Source: Apostichopus japonicus
Lineage: Eukaryota; Echinodermata; Holothuroidea; Aspidochirotida; Stichopodidae
Direction: 5' to 3'
Length of the DNA stretch: 64,000 nucleotides
Assembly: GCF_037975245.1 (NCBI RefSeq)
Contig: NC_092578.1
Coordinates: 4,549,501 to 4,613,500, forward strand
The notes under the pieces are model-generated. The model saw nothing but the letters and a program-made list of their open reading frames with translations. It did not search any database and was not told the origin of the DNA. The position numbers were made by a program, and so were the translations under genes. How positions within the stretch are numbered: position 1 is the first letter of the stretch; every line of letters begins with the position of its first letter. Below, one piece after another: positions 49,021 through 61,370 of the stretch.

Positions 49021-52000
49021 TCTGGGTCGACATAAGCGAAATTGACAAAGATGGGAAAGGACATTCACAAAAGAAACAAAGTCTCCAAAAGAAATTCTTT
49101 TGTAATCCTGTTAAACACAATTTTATCTATTCTATACAACAATACAGAAAATGACAAGATCAAGATTTTTTTATTATACAGCTGAAAATTCTTAAATGGA
49201 AAACAAAGAAAGAAAAAAAGTTACAAAATGCAAGACAAATCGACTCGTTCAATAAAGCAACTTGGAAACCTGGAGTGCTGTGTTGATTCTTTTACGTGTG
49301 TTTCTACAGATCATTTTAAAACAGGGTTTAGAAAAAAACAAGGGATTCCCCTAAAAAATCAAATCAAATTGTTCAAAGAGACTTTCCAGACAAAAAATGA
49401 TCATTTTTTTTTTCAATTTTTTTTTCCCCCAACCCTTTGGTCCTTTCTACCCCTTTTGATCTGCATGTTCTTGACCATTTGACCTTCACATCAGGTAAAG
49501 AAACTGTTTGTTGACACAACCGCCTGTATGCTGTCCTTGCACTTACCATGCACTGACATGTCCTTCATCATTGTTAGGGACACTACTCTTCTTTTTTTTT
49601 TTTAATTCTTCAGGAGTGTGGCAGAATTTTTACAGTTTCTTAAATAAGCCCTTCCTCAATAATAAAAACATAATTTAAAAAAAAAAAAAACAGAAAAAAA
49701 AAAGGGTGGGAAAAAGAGAAGCAAATTCCTACAACTGTTCTCATATAAGAATAATAACACCTATAACAATGCAGTTTATATCTTCTTCACTCATATTTAC
49801 TTGAATTCACCAAATTTTCGACAATATCTGAAACTGCTCTTTGTGTGAAAATGATACCGGGTACAAAAATTGTCTGCGATGAAATTTCTTATAGTTTCTA
49901 ACGGAAGCTATAATTTCTCACTATTTAATATTCCCTCCATGAGAAAATTTTACAAAGAACATCTTCACATAAGAAGGTACTTGTGATTTGATTTGGAACG
50001 GCAATTTGAAAGGTTTTGATCAAACTTTCAAACCATTGCAAAATTAATGCAAAAAGCTACTTGGATGCATAAATTATTACAAGACCAACATTTCAAAAAA
50101 GATATATATTAAAAAAAGTTGCCATTGAGATTGCCAGATATTTAATTACAGACAAATATAAATAATAAAATTAACTCTTAATTTACTGACCATTACATGT
50201 CAAAGTATGTGTGTAAACATACATACATAGGCCAGAGGATTTTTTTTTTTATTACAAGCAGGTGTATTTTTCTCCCCCCATTTTTTTTCCAGACATGGCT
50301 AAAAAAAATAACATTGAAAACAACAAACAGAGGTGCAGCATATTTTTCAATGTTTTTTTTATATTTAAATGGTGTACTATTTTTTCTTTAATTATTGAAA
50401 ACACCCAATGCTAACTATAAACACCTGTCATGCTATATGCATTACTTTGTTTATTGAAGGTTTGATATTACGAAAGATTTTAACAATTTCATCAACAAAA
50501 TTCACTGTATTTGTAAATCATTAAATGTTCAATGAAAGAGTTTAAAAAAATTAGATTTAATTCTGTTTGTATTTTTAATATTTGGAACAGCTGCTGGGAT
50601 CAAATTAACAATTGTAAATCTGTCCCAGGTGGGGAGGACTGTAACCTTTTCTTTTTTTGGCCATTTCATCTAAATATTTCACTTTTAAATGTGAAATAAA
50701 TTCACCGCAACGCAGCCACTATGTGTATGAAATGGGCTACTGGCAAAGAGCGTTCATAGAAACGTGTGACTCATTCTCTGATTGATTTATTTCTATGGGT
50801 GCACCCATCAATGAACAATTACCATAAATTCCAAACCATTGAGATTAATTTCATAGCAATTGTAGAGAAGGGAAAACTTGTAATTTTGTTCATGTTCCTT
50901 CACACAGAAGGCTGATGCTTGATCAAGTCGAAATATGACATCATTTGCTTCAGTTTATTTTTTGTCACCCTTACGTCCAACTTACAATGAATCACATTTT
51001 TTCGGTTGCATTTAAAGTACAACATTAGTCTTCTACTTGTGGGACAATAGAAAAATTAGAAAGAAAAAAAAAAAAACAGTGGAACTGATGTTTCAGCAAA
51101 TGAAAGGGGGGGGGGGGATTAAAACAATGAAGAACTACAAACAATGAGCAATGACCAAATAAATACAGATTTAAAGAATTGTGAAAAGCATAAAAACTGT
51201 TCCATTTTTAAATGTATAGATCTCCATATTAACAGCAAGGAACGATGAACCTGTAACATAAAAACTCATTGACAAAACCCACAGGTGCATAATACAGGCA
51301 GTAACGAGGATTGGCTGAATTGTGCATAGCTACGTGGCCTTGAAATTTCAGGCTATTTAGCCGTGAAAAAGCGAGTGGAATCAACTGTTTGCCAGAAGAG
51401 AAAGGAGCACATACATTTTTTTTCTGCCGTTAAGAAGTTAAACATCAAAATCAATACATATTTATCCTGATGAGTGAAAGTGGGAACTTGGGTTTAGCAA
51501 GTAAACACTCTAACACATGCATTTCTTAGCAAGTGGCTAATATTTACTTTAAAATTTTTTTAGGCTTGTTTATAAAAATTATATTATTCTACATAACCAT
51601 CCGAAGCAGCTTTTTGCATTTGATTGGAAATTTTACCAAACCCAACCCGAGTATTTTATATCCAAAATAAAACTGCAAATTTATCAAACTAACACAATCT
51701 ACAAGATTTTTTTTCTCTCCATCAAATGAAGGTTTCAACTAGTGAAAAACAACAAGGATTGGATTCGATCCTCCATGCTTCATCGCACTTTCAATTTTTC
51801 ATGCTAGATTAATTCCATGATGAAGATGAATCGCAGTTTGTTGTTCACTTTCACTTTGTAAATTAAATTGCAACTTGATCAAAACAAGTCCTTAATGACC
51901 TTAATTTTTACAGGATGTGAATGCTCATATAACTTGAATCAAGTAGCTGCAAAAGTTTTTAAACAAAGTTGGTGACATCATTTCCATGTCCTAGTGACAG

Positions 52001-52573
52001 CTGTACAACTGCATAGTACACGGCAGCTCGGCACCTCATCGCATACGTATGGTAATGACATACCAAGTACATAAATGGAACACAAATCACCTCCCAAGAA
52101 ATCAACTTTTTTAAGAAGATATCGCAAACCTGTTTCCGTAAGCCATATCATGGTGCCAACTGCACACATGTGTGTCATATTTTCAGGCCGGGCAAAAGTG
52201 GTACAACTAGGTCCAGGCACTGTACCATGTACCATGGAAGGAGTAGGTCAGCTGGGGTGATGGGGGGGGGAGGGTCGGAGAAAGGTGTGAATAGCATGAC
52301 GTATTGTTCGACATCATCTTCTCAAAAGTTAAGTGAACCTGTTCGCTTCAACACAGTCATTCATAGATTTCATACTTTAGGTAAGATCAAAGGACAACGT
52401 TGGTTGTGTTGAAGTTAGTTGTTAAGTTCGACGTGCCATTTCATTTTTTTAGTAGCTGTTGGATACACGAAACAGCTTATGGTTAGCGGGATGTGACAGA
52501 ATGATCGGAATGGTAGAGTCATTCACTGCTAGCAGAAACATGGCGATACCGTAGGATTAGACGTTAGTGATCG

Positions 52574-52976
52574 CAGTGGCAGAGTGTCCATACAGTCAGG
52601 GGGGGGGATGCCCCCCCTGACGGACTCAAATGGACTGCTGGCGCCCTTTTCAGCTTTTTACTACTTTTTACTACTTTTTACTTATTCGCCATTATTGATT
52701 ATTTTATTGCGCTCTCAAATACCTTATTGACATTTGTCACATTTTGTTGGTGTCATTTTCTGACAAAATGGCGTTGACACCTATTTATTTTTCATTTATC
52801 TACAAATTAGCAAGGCTCGGAAAGGGTCATTTCCGGTGATCTAGGGAGTATCTTTACTCAAAAAATTTCTGTACGCTCCGCGCCAACCTGTGGTGGCGCT
52901 CCGCTCAGATAGTGTCGCAAACCCCCCTACAGACAATTCTCGCCCCCCCTGACCAATACCCCTAGCTCCCCCACTG
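52574..52976 (-). mobile_element. Non-autonomous hAT element, 403 bp, perfect 8-bp TSD
   Basis: It starts cagtggcagag and ends ctcccccactg. The perfect flanking duplication is agtgatcg (52566-52573 and 52977-52984). On the minus strand it contains the same core as the 290-bp MITEs (tatctgagcggagcgccacc, ggttggcgcg, gagcgtac), with different termini and about 110 bp more length. Confidence 0.88.
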
Positions 52977-53042
52977 AGTGATCGCTTCTTGTTTTCTGGC
53001 ACATCTGGTCTACTTCTGCTTCTACCATTTCAAGAAGGGAGA

Positions 53043-53375
53043 GTAACATACGACACCCTCCTGACACCCTACGACACCCTCCTGAATTTGAGAAGTGAAT
53101 TCATAACAAATGATCAAACCAGGATGCTAAATTTGTATCATTTGAATCCTTGTTTCTCTTATTCTTCAGGCTCCAAGTTCATCCCATGGAGAGAAACAGC
53201 TCTTAATAAACAAACAGTAACATACGACACCCTCCTGAATTTGAGAAGTGAATTCATAACAAATTATCAAACCAGGGTGCTATTAATTTAGATCATTTCT
53301 AACCCTCATTTCTCTTGTTCTTCAGGATCCAAGTTCATCGCACGGAGAAAAACAGCTCTTAACAAACGAGCAGAA
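53043..53375. repeat. Tandem duplication, units of about 174 and 159 bp
   Basis: Units begin at gtaacatacgacaccctcctg (53043 and 53217). Each ends with a pyrimidine-rich stretch, ttcag, and a block beginning (g)ctccaagttcatc or (g)atccaagttcatc. The first unit has an extra internal duplication of the cgacaccctcctga motif. Confidence 0.85.
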
Positions 53376-54436
53376 AAAATACAGAAAGCCAGAAACAGTA
53401 GTTTTTCTATCGGTGACTTTCCCTGAAATGCTCTTGAATATTGTCATATCATGGTAAAGAAAACTTTGTGAAATCACTGACAATTAATATCTTCAGAATG
53501 ATAATTTCTTGAAACCAGCAAATTCTGGAATTTGCTTAGATACACAGTACATAAAAAACCGATTGAAACTATTGAAATTGGTAACATTTCTAATCAGTGG
53601 TTTACAATGTTAATAAAAGGTGAAACAAAGTAGAAATAAACACTGAAAATATGTGGTGTAATTATATATATCACAGGTGCCATTATCCTAGTACCTTCAT
53701 TAATGTTAAAAACAATGTGAGTGAACATGAGCTCGACACAGCTCATTGTGTTAATTTTTTTTTTGGGGGGGGGGGTATAAGGATCCATAGATAACAGATT
53801 ATAAAAGTCCAAATCTGCAATGAAATCAAAAAGTCTCTGGAAATCATGCTCTCTCGTCAGGGAGTCCAGTTTTTAGTGACCTTACTTACAAAATCTTGAT
53901 GAGGAGTCTTGTAATGTTGCAGTCCTTACGAAAACTGCACAGCAGCGCATGTCACAAAAAGCCATTTTTTAAATATTTTCGTGTCACAGTAGATACTTAA
54001 TTCATTCCGTCTTCTCGTTTGTCGCGTTTGTGATGTCACGCAGAGGAAGGCTGCTTCTGATTGGTCAGTTTGTCAGGTCTTTTTGTTTGTCTTTGTAACA
54101 ACTGCACCTGTTGTGAGAAATAACCGTAAGTGAGAGCCGTCAAGAAGTCCCTGACTCCAATCGTCAAAAATGAAACAAATTGGAAGCAAACAGTTCTTAA
54201 AAAAAATATTAAAAAAAATCCTCACAAGTTTTTCTGTTTCACTGATGATTTTTAAAGTGATACATGTAACTGAGAGTTTCCATTAACTTCACAAAAAATG
54301 CAAATGATTCTGCATAATTATTCATTGACATGTCTGGAATGTCGGAAGCATTAAATGTCTGGCCTCATTAGGGCTAGACAACAACCATTATCTGGAACTT
54401 GACTGGAACTTGTAGGACAAGGGATATTGATGAAAT

Positions 54437-54724
54437 GGTAAAGGGAGGGAGTGGGAGGGGGAGTGAGGGGAAGGAAGAATGAAGGGGAGAAGGTAGGGCA
54501 ATGAGGTAGGGGAGAGGGACTTGGAGGGAGGGAGGGAGGGAGAGGAGGGAGGGAGAGGAGGGAGAGGAGGGTGGGAGGAAGGAGGACTGCGGGGAAAGAA
54601 GAGTGAATGGGAGAAGGGTAGGGGGAGGAGGTAGGGGAGGGAAGGGAAGGGAGATAGGGGAGGGAGGAAGAGGAGGGGAGGGAGGAAGGAAGGAGGGAGG
54701 GAGGGAACGGAGAAGATGAGGAGG
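54437..54724. repeat. Homopurine block, (GGGA)n-like
   Basis: About 290 bp consisting almost wholly of G and A (gggaggaggga variants) with very few pyrimidines on the plus strand. Such tracts can adopt triplex or quadruplex forms. Confidence 0.9.
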
Positions 54725-55932
54725 TACTGTAGGAGTTACTATGAAACTAAAAGAAACTGCCTGTAATGTGTCAGGTTCACAGCAGATTAAACGTGAACAT
54801 ATGATTGGGGAAAAAAGTATTGTGAGGTGGGGGTAAACAACAGCCTGTAGATGGCATATTCAGATCTGCTTTGGAAGTGAGAATTCATGGAAGAAGGAAC
54901 TTAACCACAACCACAACCAAATGTTGGAAATTAAGAATAATAAAGAGAATACAAAGACATCATATAATCAGCAAATTCTTGGAGATAAAAGTGAAGTCTG
55001 TCAACAAGATTCTTATTGTCCCGTTTAAAAAAATAGAAACCCTTTTTGTTAACAAGTTTTGAATGCTTTGTCACCTTATATCAAACAACATAAAACTTCA
55101 TCATGCACGCTGTTCAGGCAATCGATACCAGCGAGGTAAACTCCTATGTGATGCTAAATATTTGTTTTCTCAAAAATGCTGTTAAATACAAACAGGATAT
55201 CATAACTCTCTACATTTTAAGGCAATTGAGAAGAAAACAAGTTTATTTCATGTTTTTGCAAGCTAGCTTAATTCCTCTATATTCTATGTAGCGTGCCCCA
55301 AAGGTCATTTCAAAGTACACTCTTAAATCATGCTACCCTTGGCAAGCAGGAAGCAAGAGTTTTCAAAACCGAAACTGGATATGAAGGAATGAGCATGTGC
55401 GAGAAGCCGTGTATGACAAATGTCTGTTTTTGTGTGTGGTTAACATATAGGATAAATATGTTCATAAAAATACTGGGTAGTTTATTTCCAGCAGAAATTC
55501 AAAGCCCCTCACAGCAATCTCTTTCACTTTTTTTTTCTGGAATAGTGAGAGAGTTTTGAGACATTATGGAATCGTTTAGAGAATCTTACGAGGAGGAGAC
55601 GTCAAGGAAGAAAATGCAATGCTGAAGGAGGGAGAGAGAGAGGGGGGTGGGTAAGTTTTGGGTTGTTTGAATAAAAATAAAAGGGGGGTTATATCAATTT
55701 ATTCAGTTGTTTGTTATAAGAGAAAACACAACCAGAGAAGCCTGGTTTTTGCATCTGTTCCTGTATAAGCTATTAAACATCGATTGAAATGAACTCCACT
55801 GATTGGTCAAATCAACCAGATTTTTATTTTCTACCTAAGTTCTCATGTAGAAGCTAGAGGTCAAAGGGTCATCTGTGATCTTTCAATTTTTCCATTTGTA
55901 TGAAAATCCATCTTACCGAAATTAATCTTTGT

Positions 55933-56060
55933 TCACTCCATTCTCTGCCTCTTGCTGGCATGATTGAGGCTCTCGGGTTCTGCGACCACGACCTTTAACC
56001 TTTCTCCGCAGACCTCTTGCCCATGGAGCGTGTCCATGGCGATTTTAGCACACTCGGCGT
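55933..56060 (-). CDS. RBM45: RBM45 RNA-binding protein, last coding exon
   Basis: Follows acceptor gctgctgcaccacag. The split codon gives Asp, then 41 residues and TGA. It completes RRM3 (AKIAMDTLHGQEVCGERLKV, the helix 2 to beta 4 segment). It ends SKRQRME, closely matching the KRQRTY tail of vertebrate RBM45, which lies in its C-terminal nuclear-localisation region. RBM45 is a nuclear multi-RRM protein linked in vertebrates to RNA processing and to ALS/FTLD inclusions. Possible minus-strand AATAAA signals lie 105 and 230 nt downstream (plus-strand tttatt at 55823 and 55698). Confidence 0.9.
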
Positions 56061-56267
56061 CTGTGGTGCAGCAGCGAGAGACAAAAAAAAAATTATGAGG
56101 AAAATGGCATCGATGATAAAACTAGAAGAAAGGTTCTGAGTAATTGATAAATAAATTTTAAAGCACTAATGGGCATAGAGAGCTGACCTTCTTTAATCTG
56201 GAATTAATTTCCAGTATAAACAGTTGTTTTTTTTCGAATGCAGTGCCACAGAAGTCTGAGAATATAA

Positions 56268-56432
56268 CAGGGATGAGCCTGGGGTAAAAAAAAAAATTAC
56301 GGAACTTTGCAAAAATTGCGGTATAGGCTCCAGTCTGCATATGCTACAGTGTGTTAGGATAATAGTTTTTGTCCCTGAGGTAGAAAAGAAATCACGGATA
56401 TTCCGCGAATTCGCGGAAAAAGCTCATGCCTG
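56268..56432. mobile_element. Short inverted-repeat element, copy 2 (165 bp, aatataa TSD)
   Basis: Second copy of the 45.7-kb element in the same orientation. It is flanked by aatataa on both sides (56261-56267 and 56433-56439), or gaatataa if the terminal g is counted with the duplication, which suits an 8-bp hAT-type target. It sits just upstream of the last RBM45 exon, in the intron. Confidence 0.78.
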
Positions 56433-57315
56433 AATATAACCAACTGAGTATTAAAATGACAGTTTCTTGATGGAAATAAGATGTACAGGAAGGCGGAATT
56501 TGATTGAATCACGTTCTGAAGATTAGAAACTTAAGATGTAATCCTGCCTGATATTATTCAAGGTTTGCAGTCTAGTCAGTCTGTACAACAGTAATACCTG
56601 CTTGTGCTACTGTATGTATCCGTTTCAACTGACCTGAAAGAAGTGGGGCAAGGGGAGGGGGGTAGGGGTAGACATGGGGAGAACCCTGGTTTGCCTCATA
56701 AGTTTAATAATTTTTCAAACGAAAAAAAGGCACCCCCCCAATAAAAACACAGTAGCAATTAAAGAAATGCAGTCCTTGTAAAGTAAGCAATCTGACAGAA
56801 CATCATAAGAGAAACTAAATGATATTTCCACAATTTGGGTATTTTGAAAAGGTTGGGGAATGAAATAACACCGGTGACTCCTATTCTGATGTGTTGAAAG
56901 CAACTACTATGGTTTTTTTTCATCAGATCATTTATAGAGTTAGACACTACAATGCCGTTAAAATTCACTTCCTTGACTAATTAACTTTCAAACTGACAAA
57001 AAAACAAAAAAAATGAAGCAAACCTATATAAATCTAAAACTATTTTGAGACAATGTGTGTGCAAATTTTAGAATCGAAAGATTCACGAATTACTCCTTTT
57101 CTGAACATTCACAAATGATTGATCAATTACAGTTATCCAATTTACTCTTAATATTAATTTATTCTCGTTTTTTGATACGAAAGAAAAGAGATTCATTTGG
57201 ATCGATAAAAAACAGCCAACACATTTGCAAACCTTACACATGAAAAAAAAAGAAAAAAAGAAGCTGTTTTAAATGAAATAAAATTATGTTTATAACTTCG
57301 CCTTCTTTCTCTTAC

Positions 57316-57455
57316 CTGCAAACTTGGCATAGCCGTAATTTCTGCCTTTAATGTTGTAGTAGCTGATGAGCTGTCCGAAACGACAGAACACATCTTGCAC
57401 CACTTGATCCGGCAGAGGGCGGGTCAGGATAACGAAGAGACGCTCCTTTACCTCA
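57316..57455 (-). CDS. RBM45: RBM45, exon carrying most of the third RRM
   Basis: A 140-nt exon between acceptor cctcctcacag and donor tgcag|gtaaga, phase 2 in and 1 out. It reads EVKERLFVILTRPLPDQVVQ, then DVFCRFGQLI, and NYGYAKFA. RNP2 is RLFVIL and the RNP1 position is GRNYGYAKF, with helix 1 between them. The KERLFV start and the FCRFG block match the RBM45 C-terminal RRM. The exon joins the next in frame through a split Asp codon to make one continuous RRM. The family is known to bind RNA with its RRMs; specificity here is not tested. Confidence 0.92.
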
Positions 57456-57665
57456 CTGTGAGGAGGAAGAAGAAGGGAAGATTTGATCAAAGAAATGTCC
57501 TCAGAATAAAAAACGATGTGTTAAAATCCGTTAAAGGGACATTGCCACAGAGAAAAGCTGCAGCAGCTGCAAGATCACTAGCAGCAAGGCTGCACTAATA
57601 TCAAAACAAATGGAGGTCATCTCAGCAGTGTCTATTCTACGCAACTGCAGAGCTCATTTTGTGAA

Positions 57666-57916
57666 CTGCAAAGAACAAAGGATGATGCATTACGCAGCCT
57701 GGCTGCAGGAAGCTGCAAAGAACAAAGGATAGTGCATTACACAGCCTGGCTGCAGGAAGCTGCAAAGAACAAAGGATGATGCATTACGCAGCCTGGCTGC
57801 AAAGAACAAAAGATGATGCGTTACGCAGCCTGGCTGCAGGAAGCTGCAAAGAACAAAAGATGATGCATTACGCAGCCTGGCTGCAGGAAACTGCAAAGAA
57901 CAAAAGATGATGCGTT
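57666..57916. repeat. 47-bp minisatellite in an RBM45 intron, six units
   Basis: Units start with ctgcaaagaacaaa at 57666, 57713, 57760, 57797, 57844 and 57891. One unit is 37 bp through loss of 10 bp. Each contains gcagcctggctgcagga, itself a near-palindrome. Confidence 0.9.
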
Positions 57917-58161
57917 ACACGTCCTTCAGAAAGCTGCAGCTCCCTCACCGTCCAATTCAACTGAACTTTGTAGGATAAAATGTCAAACAGTGGGTATCGA
58001 CCGACAAGTAAATCTGAAGAAATGGAAGGCTACGGACACCTTTAACATTTAATTCTTGGCTCCGTAGGCTGCTTACCGATGCATCGAACGCCTTCTTAAT
58101 TCCATTCCAATTTTGAGGGGGTTGTGGTGGGTAGGGAGGTGGGGGAGAGGGTGATATTTAC

Positions 58162-58290
58162 CTATTTTCAGGAGCCAGCAACTGGTGTGGAGGGAGTTGA
58201 ATCGAGCAGGTTATGCTGTCCGGTCCATTGAAACTTGTTTTTATAAAAGTGGGACTGCTCACTGCGGTGCCAGACGACATTAGAGGAGGG
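58162..58290 (-). CDS. RBM45: RBM45, linker exon before the third RRM
   Basis: A 129-nt exon between acceptor catctcctacag and donor aaatag|gtaaat, phase 1 in and 2 out. It reads PPLMSSGTAVSSPT, then FNGPDSITCSIQLPPHQLLA, and joins exon 57455-57316 through a split Ser codon (PEN-S-EVKERLF). It is low-complexity, Ser/Pro-rich linker sequence leading into a C-x-hydrophobic-QLPP-type strand, as expected just before RRM3. RRM1, RRM2 and the homo-oligomer assembly region should be encoded upstream. I found no such exon up to 64000, so they probably lie beyond the right edge. Confidence 0.85.
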
Positions 58291-59717
58291 CTGTAGGAGA
58301 TGAGGGAGAAAAAGTTGAACAACGATCAAAAACAAATCGTTGAAGTGTGAAATGAAATTGCTCTCCCACAGGGATGAGCTTCAATGGCTGTCCAAACTTC
58401 TCTGAAGATTCTAGTTTGCTCCCTGCACGAAGGACCAGCTCTTTTTAGACCGTTTCATACTGCGACAAGTTTTCCTTGGACGATTAAAAATGTAATTATT
58501 TGAAACGGGAACATATGGGATGCCTGAAGTATAATCTACATAATTTGTTTAAACATTAGTCTTAAATTTTTTTCAAAGAAATGAGGAATTATGCCAATCA
58601 AATGTAATAAATATTTTTTATAAAATGTTTCTCATAAAGAGAGACCCTCACAGATATAATGTTCAAAGTTCTGATAAAACAAGTACATATACATAAAATA
58701 CAGAGCGAGTGAGTTGGGTATTAAAAAGGAGAGGGCACATCCCTCTACAATGCTAATTCTCTCATGAAATTATCACACTTTTGACTTGAGAATAGTCAGA
58801 AATTTGAAAAAATGACCATAGAGTTAAAACCAAAGAGATCAGAAACCTGTACACATTTTGATATTATTTTCCACTAAAACGAGTTGTTTTGAAACCTTCC
58901 ATGTATTTTACAAAACACAAACCAGATTTATTGCAACGAACAACTGTTTCAAAACTTCCTCAATGAATTAAACTGCAACAATTCTTTGGCATTCTTGGCT
59001 GAGGTATCATCTATACATATGGCAACATTTCAGAATTTGAAGCAAACCCCCAAAAAGGTACGCTCAGATAGAGTTACTATCGATAAATCAAAATCAAGAG
59101 GAAGCTCAGCTTAAATATAAACGGAAAGCCAAGTCTGTGAAAAAAAATCTTTGGCAGAATTTTTTCTCTTTTAAATTGTCAATCACCTGCTCTAGTTTTG
59201 TTGTTATAATTTCAAACAGAGTGACAAATTTCATTATTACCGAGATACAGATATGGGAGATATTTTCCCATACATCCCAGCAAGAGTATTACTTTTCATA
59301 TATATCAGGTCTGTGTTTTTAGAGCTGAACCATATATTGGACTATACCGCCCTTTATACAGGGAGACCTTGAGAGGAACATGTAGGGTTCAAAACATAAT
59401 CAAGATGTCCAAACTGGTTGCTTACAAAGTACTGTGTCATGAAAGACAAATCGTAAAACAGGTTGTCGTGTTTAATAACAGCAAATATAAGAAAGTTGAC
59501 CGGAGCTTTCACAGTAAACCGAGAAAAGAATGAGCTCTTTTAGTCTACTTGTTTAATCGCAAAAATCCATAGTTGTGCAAATGTTTACTTTACAAAACAA
59601 CCCAGACTTTTAAAAGACTCAATAGATTACAGTGCATGGGAACTGGGTAGTTAAGTAGGGTAGGAGGTGAGGGGAAAAACAGATATTCCCATTACAGTCC
59701 ATGGTGAACCTTGCCAC

Positions 59718-60130
59718 ATATCGTCAATGTTTTGCAATAGTTAATATTACATGAATGAACACTAACTTTCACACCCTGATTGGTAGTTTGGTACTCCAAG
59801 AGTGCGATTGTAGTGTAAAGACATGTAAGTGCATAACCTCAGTCTTCTCAAGTATATAGTATTGCAACTGAGGGTAGTCCCTTGCTATACATACACAGTA
59901 GTCTAATGTGGGCAGAGAATAATTATTTGACAATATCGTCAATGTTTTGCAGTAGTTATTACACAAATGAACACTTTCACACCCTGATTGGTACTCCAAG
60001 AGTGCGATTGTAGTGTGAAGACATGTAAGTGCATAACCTGTCTTCTCAAATATATAGTATTGCAACCAAGGGTAGTCCACTGCTACACATGATACAGAAG
60101 TCTAATGTGGGCAGTGAATAATTATTTTTA
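59718..60130. repeat. Direct duplication of about 200-215 bp
   Basis: 59718-59932 and 59933-60130 both run from atatcgtcaatgttttgca to gtctaatgtgggcag.gaataattatt. They are highly similar with small indels. Confidence 0.9.
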
Positions 60131-60966
60131 CAAAAAATTCGTAAAGCAGTTTTGAAGTCTCTGAATTTTGCCTCTATTAAAAGCCACTATTGTTCCTGTG
60201 TACAAAACCTGCTACTTACTTTACCTTTTGGACTTGTATAGCAATTCTACAAGTTTGCAATGAGGTACTGGATAAAATATTCCTTGGTGCATTAACTCTA
60301 CCTATTCAAAATCAGAGATAGTCATAAAAAAGTGCAGTTGTTAAGGGGAGACAGGTACTTAACAGGACTAGCAGCCTCAAATTATTTTCATTTTGCTCAA
60401 TTTTTCGTAACTTTTTTCATCCTTTCTACCTAGAACCAAACAACTGAGCAATGTACTTTAAGAACCAAGGCCATAAGCCAAAATCTGAGAAATTGAAAAA
60501 TGCTTTGAACAAAGTGTTTTGCAAAACTTGCAATTCTGCATAAACAAGAATCTATTTATATTCAACCAATCAAAGAAATCAAAACTCAAGAAATAAAAAA
60601 AAAAAATTCCATCAAAACCGTAGAAAAACAGAAGAGGACAACAAGTTTTTGTTCCTTATTCTGATGTAGGCTGACACAGTCAAAAAAAGGTTCTGACACT
60701 TCTCAAGGTATCTGTTGCAAAAATAGTATTCCAAGGACCTGGCTAAAAGTCCGCACACACAAAACGAACTCGGATGTTGAGAAATTGAAACTATAGTGCT
60801 TTTTTTTATTACATCCTTGTGATTTGGAATTTGCGGTAAATGAAGGAGTCATCTTAATCTGACCTTTTAATAGGTAACAGTACAGCATTATTGCTGCACG
60901 AATAAAATCCTTCACAAAGACAACATTAGCCAGGATTTATAGAGGTTCCAAAAATATATGTATGCG

Positions 60967-61012
<46 letters not shown>
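60967..61012. repeat. (TA)n microsatellite
   Basis: About 46 bp of TA with one ttta interruption, directly left of the tRNA-like repeat. Confidence 0.9.
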
Positions 61013-61013
<1 letters not shown>

Positions 61014-61016
<3 letters not shown>

Positions 61017-61170
61017 ATTGAATTTGTAGTGAGTTTAAAATCCAGAACAGTGACAAAACTTCCAGCCTGCACCGGGATTCGAACCCGGGCCTCTCGCTTT
61101 ATATGCGGATAACCTACCCACTAGGCTATGGACACTGATTATAAGTCCAGAGGTTCGTAATTCCACTGTA
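61014..61170 (-). mobile_element. tRNA-like SINE/repeat module, long form
   Basis: On the minus strand, 61054-61131 holds an A-box-like tagcctagtgggtagg and a perfect B box ggttcgaatcc. The T arm is an intact 5-bp stem and 7-nt loop (ccggg / cccgg). A 7-nt anticodon-type loop (atataaa) closes on a cgc/gcg stem. The acceptor stem does not pair, so it is not a functional tRNA. Flanking sequences match the short form at 46924-46996. Confidence 0.7.
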
Positions 61171-61319
61171 GGTGTTTGTCACCTGTTTCGAACAATACAA
61201 GTTCTGTTTTGGTGACATATTTGCCTTGCTCTAGAGATCGAACATGATGCTAACCAACTCGAAATTATTTGTGATTCCTATTGCCGGATCTCGAAAGAGA
61301 TACTTTGAACTACTATTAA

Positions 61320-61327
61320 ATATATAC

Positions 61328-61370
<43 letters not shown>
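61320..61370. repeat. (TA)n microsatellite
   Basis: About 50 bp of TA with catacata interruptions. Confidence 0.9.

Noticed and set aside
61062-61131. Functional tRNA gene on the minus strand
   Set aside because: B box and T arm are intact, but the acceptor stem does not pair and the anticodon stem is short; it is treated as a tRNA-derived repeat.
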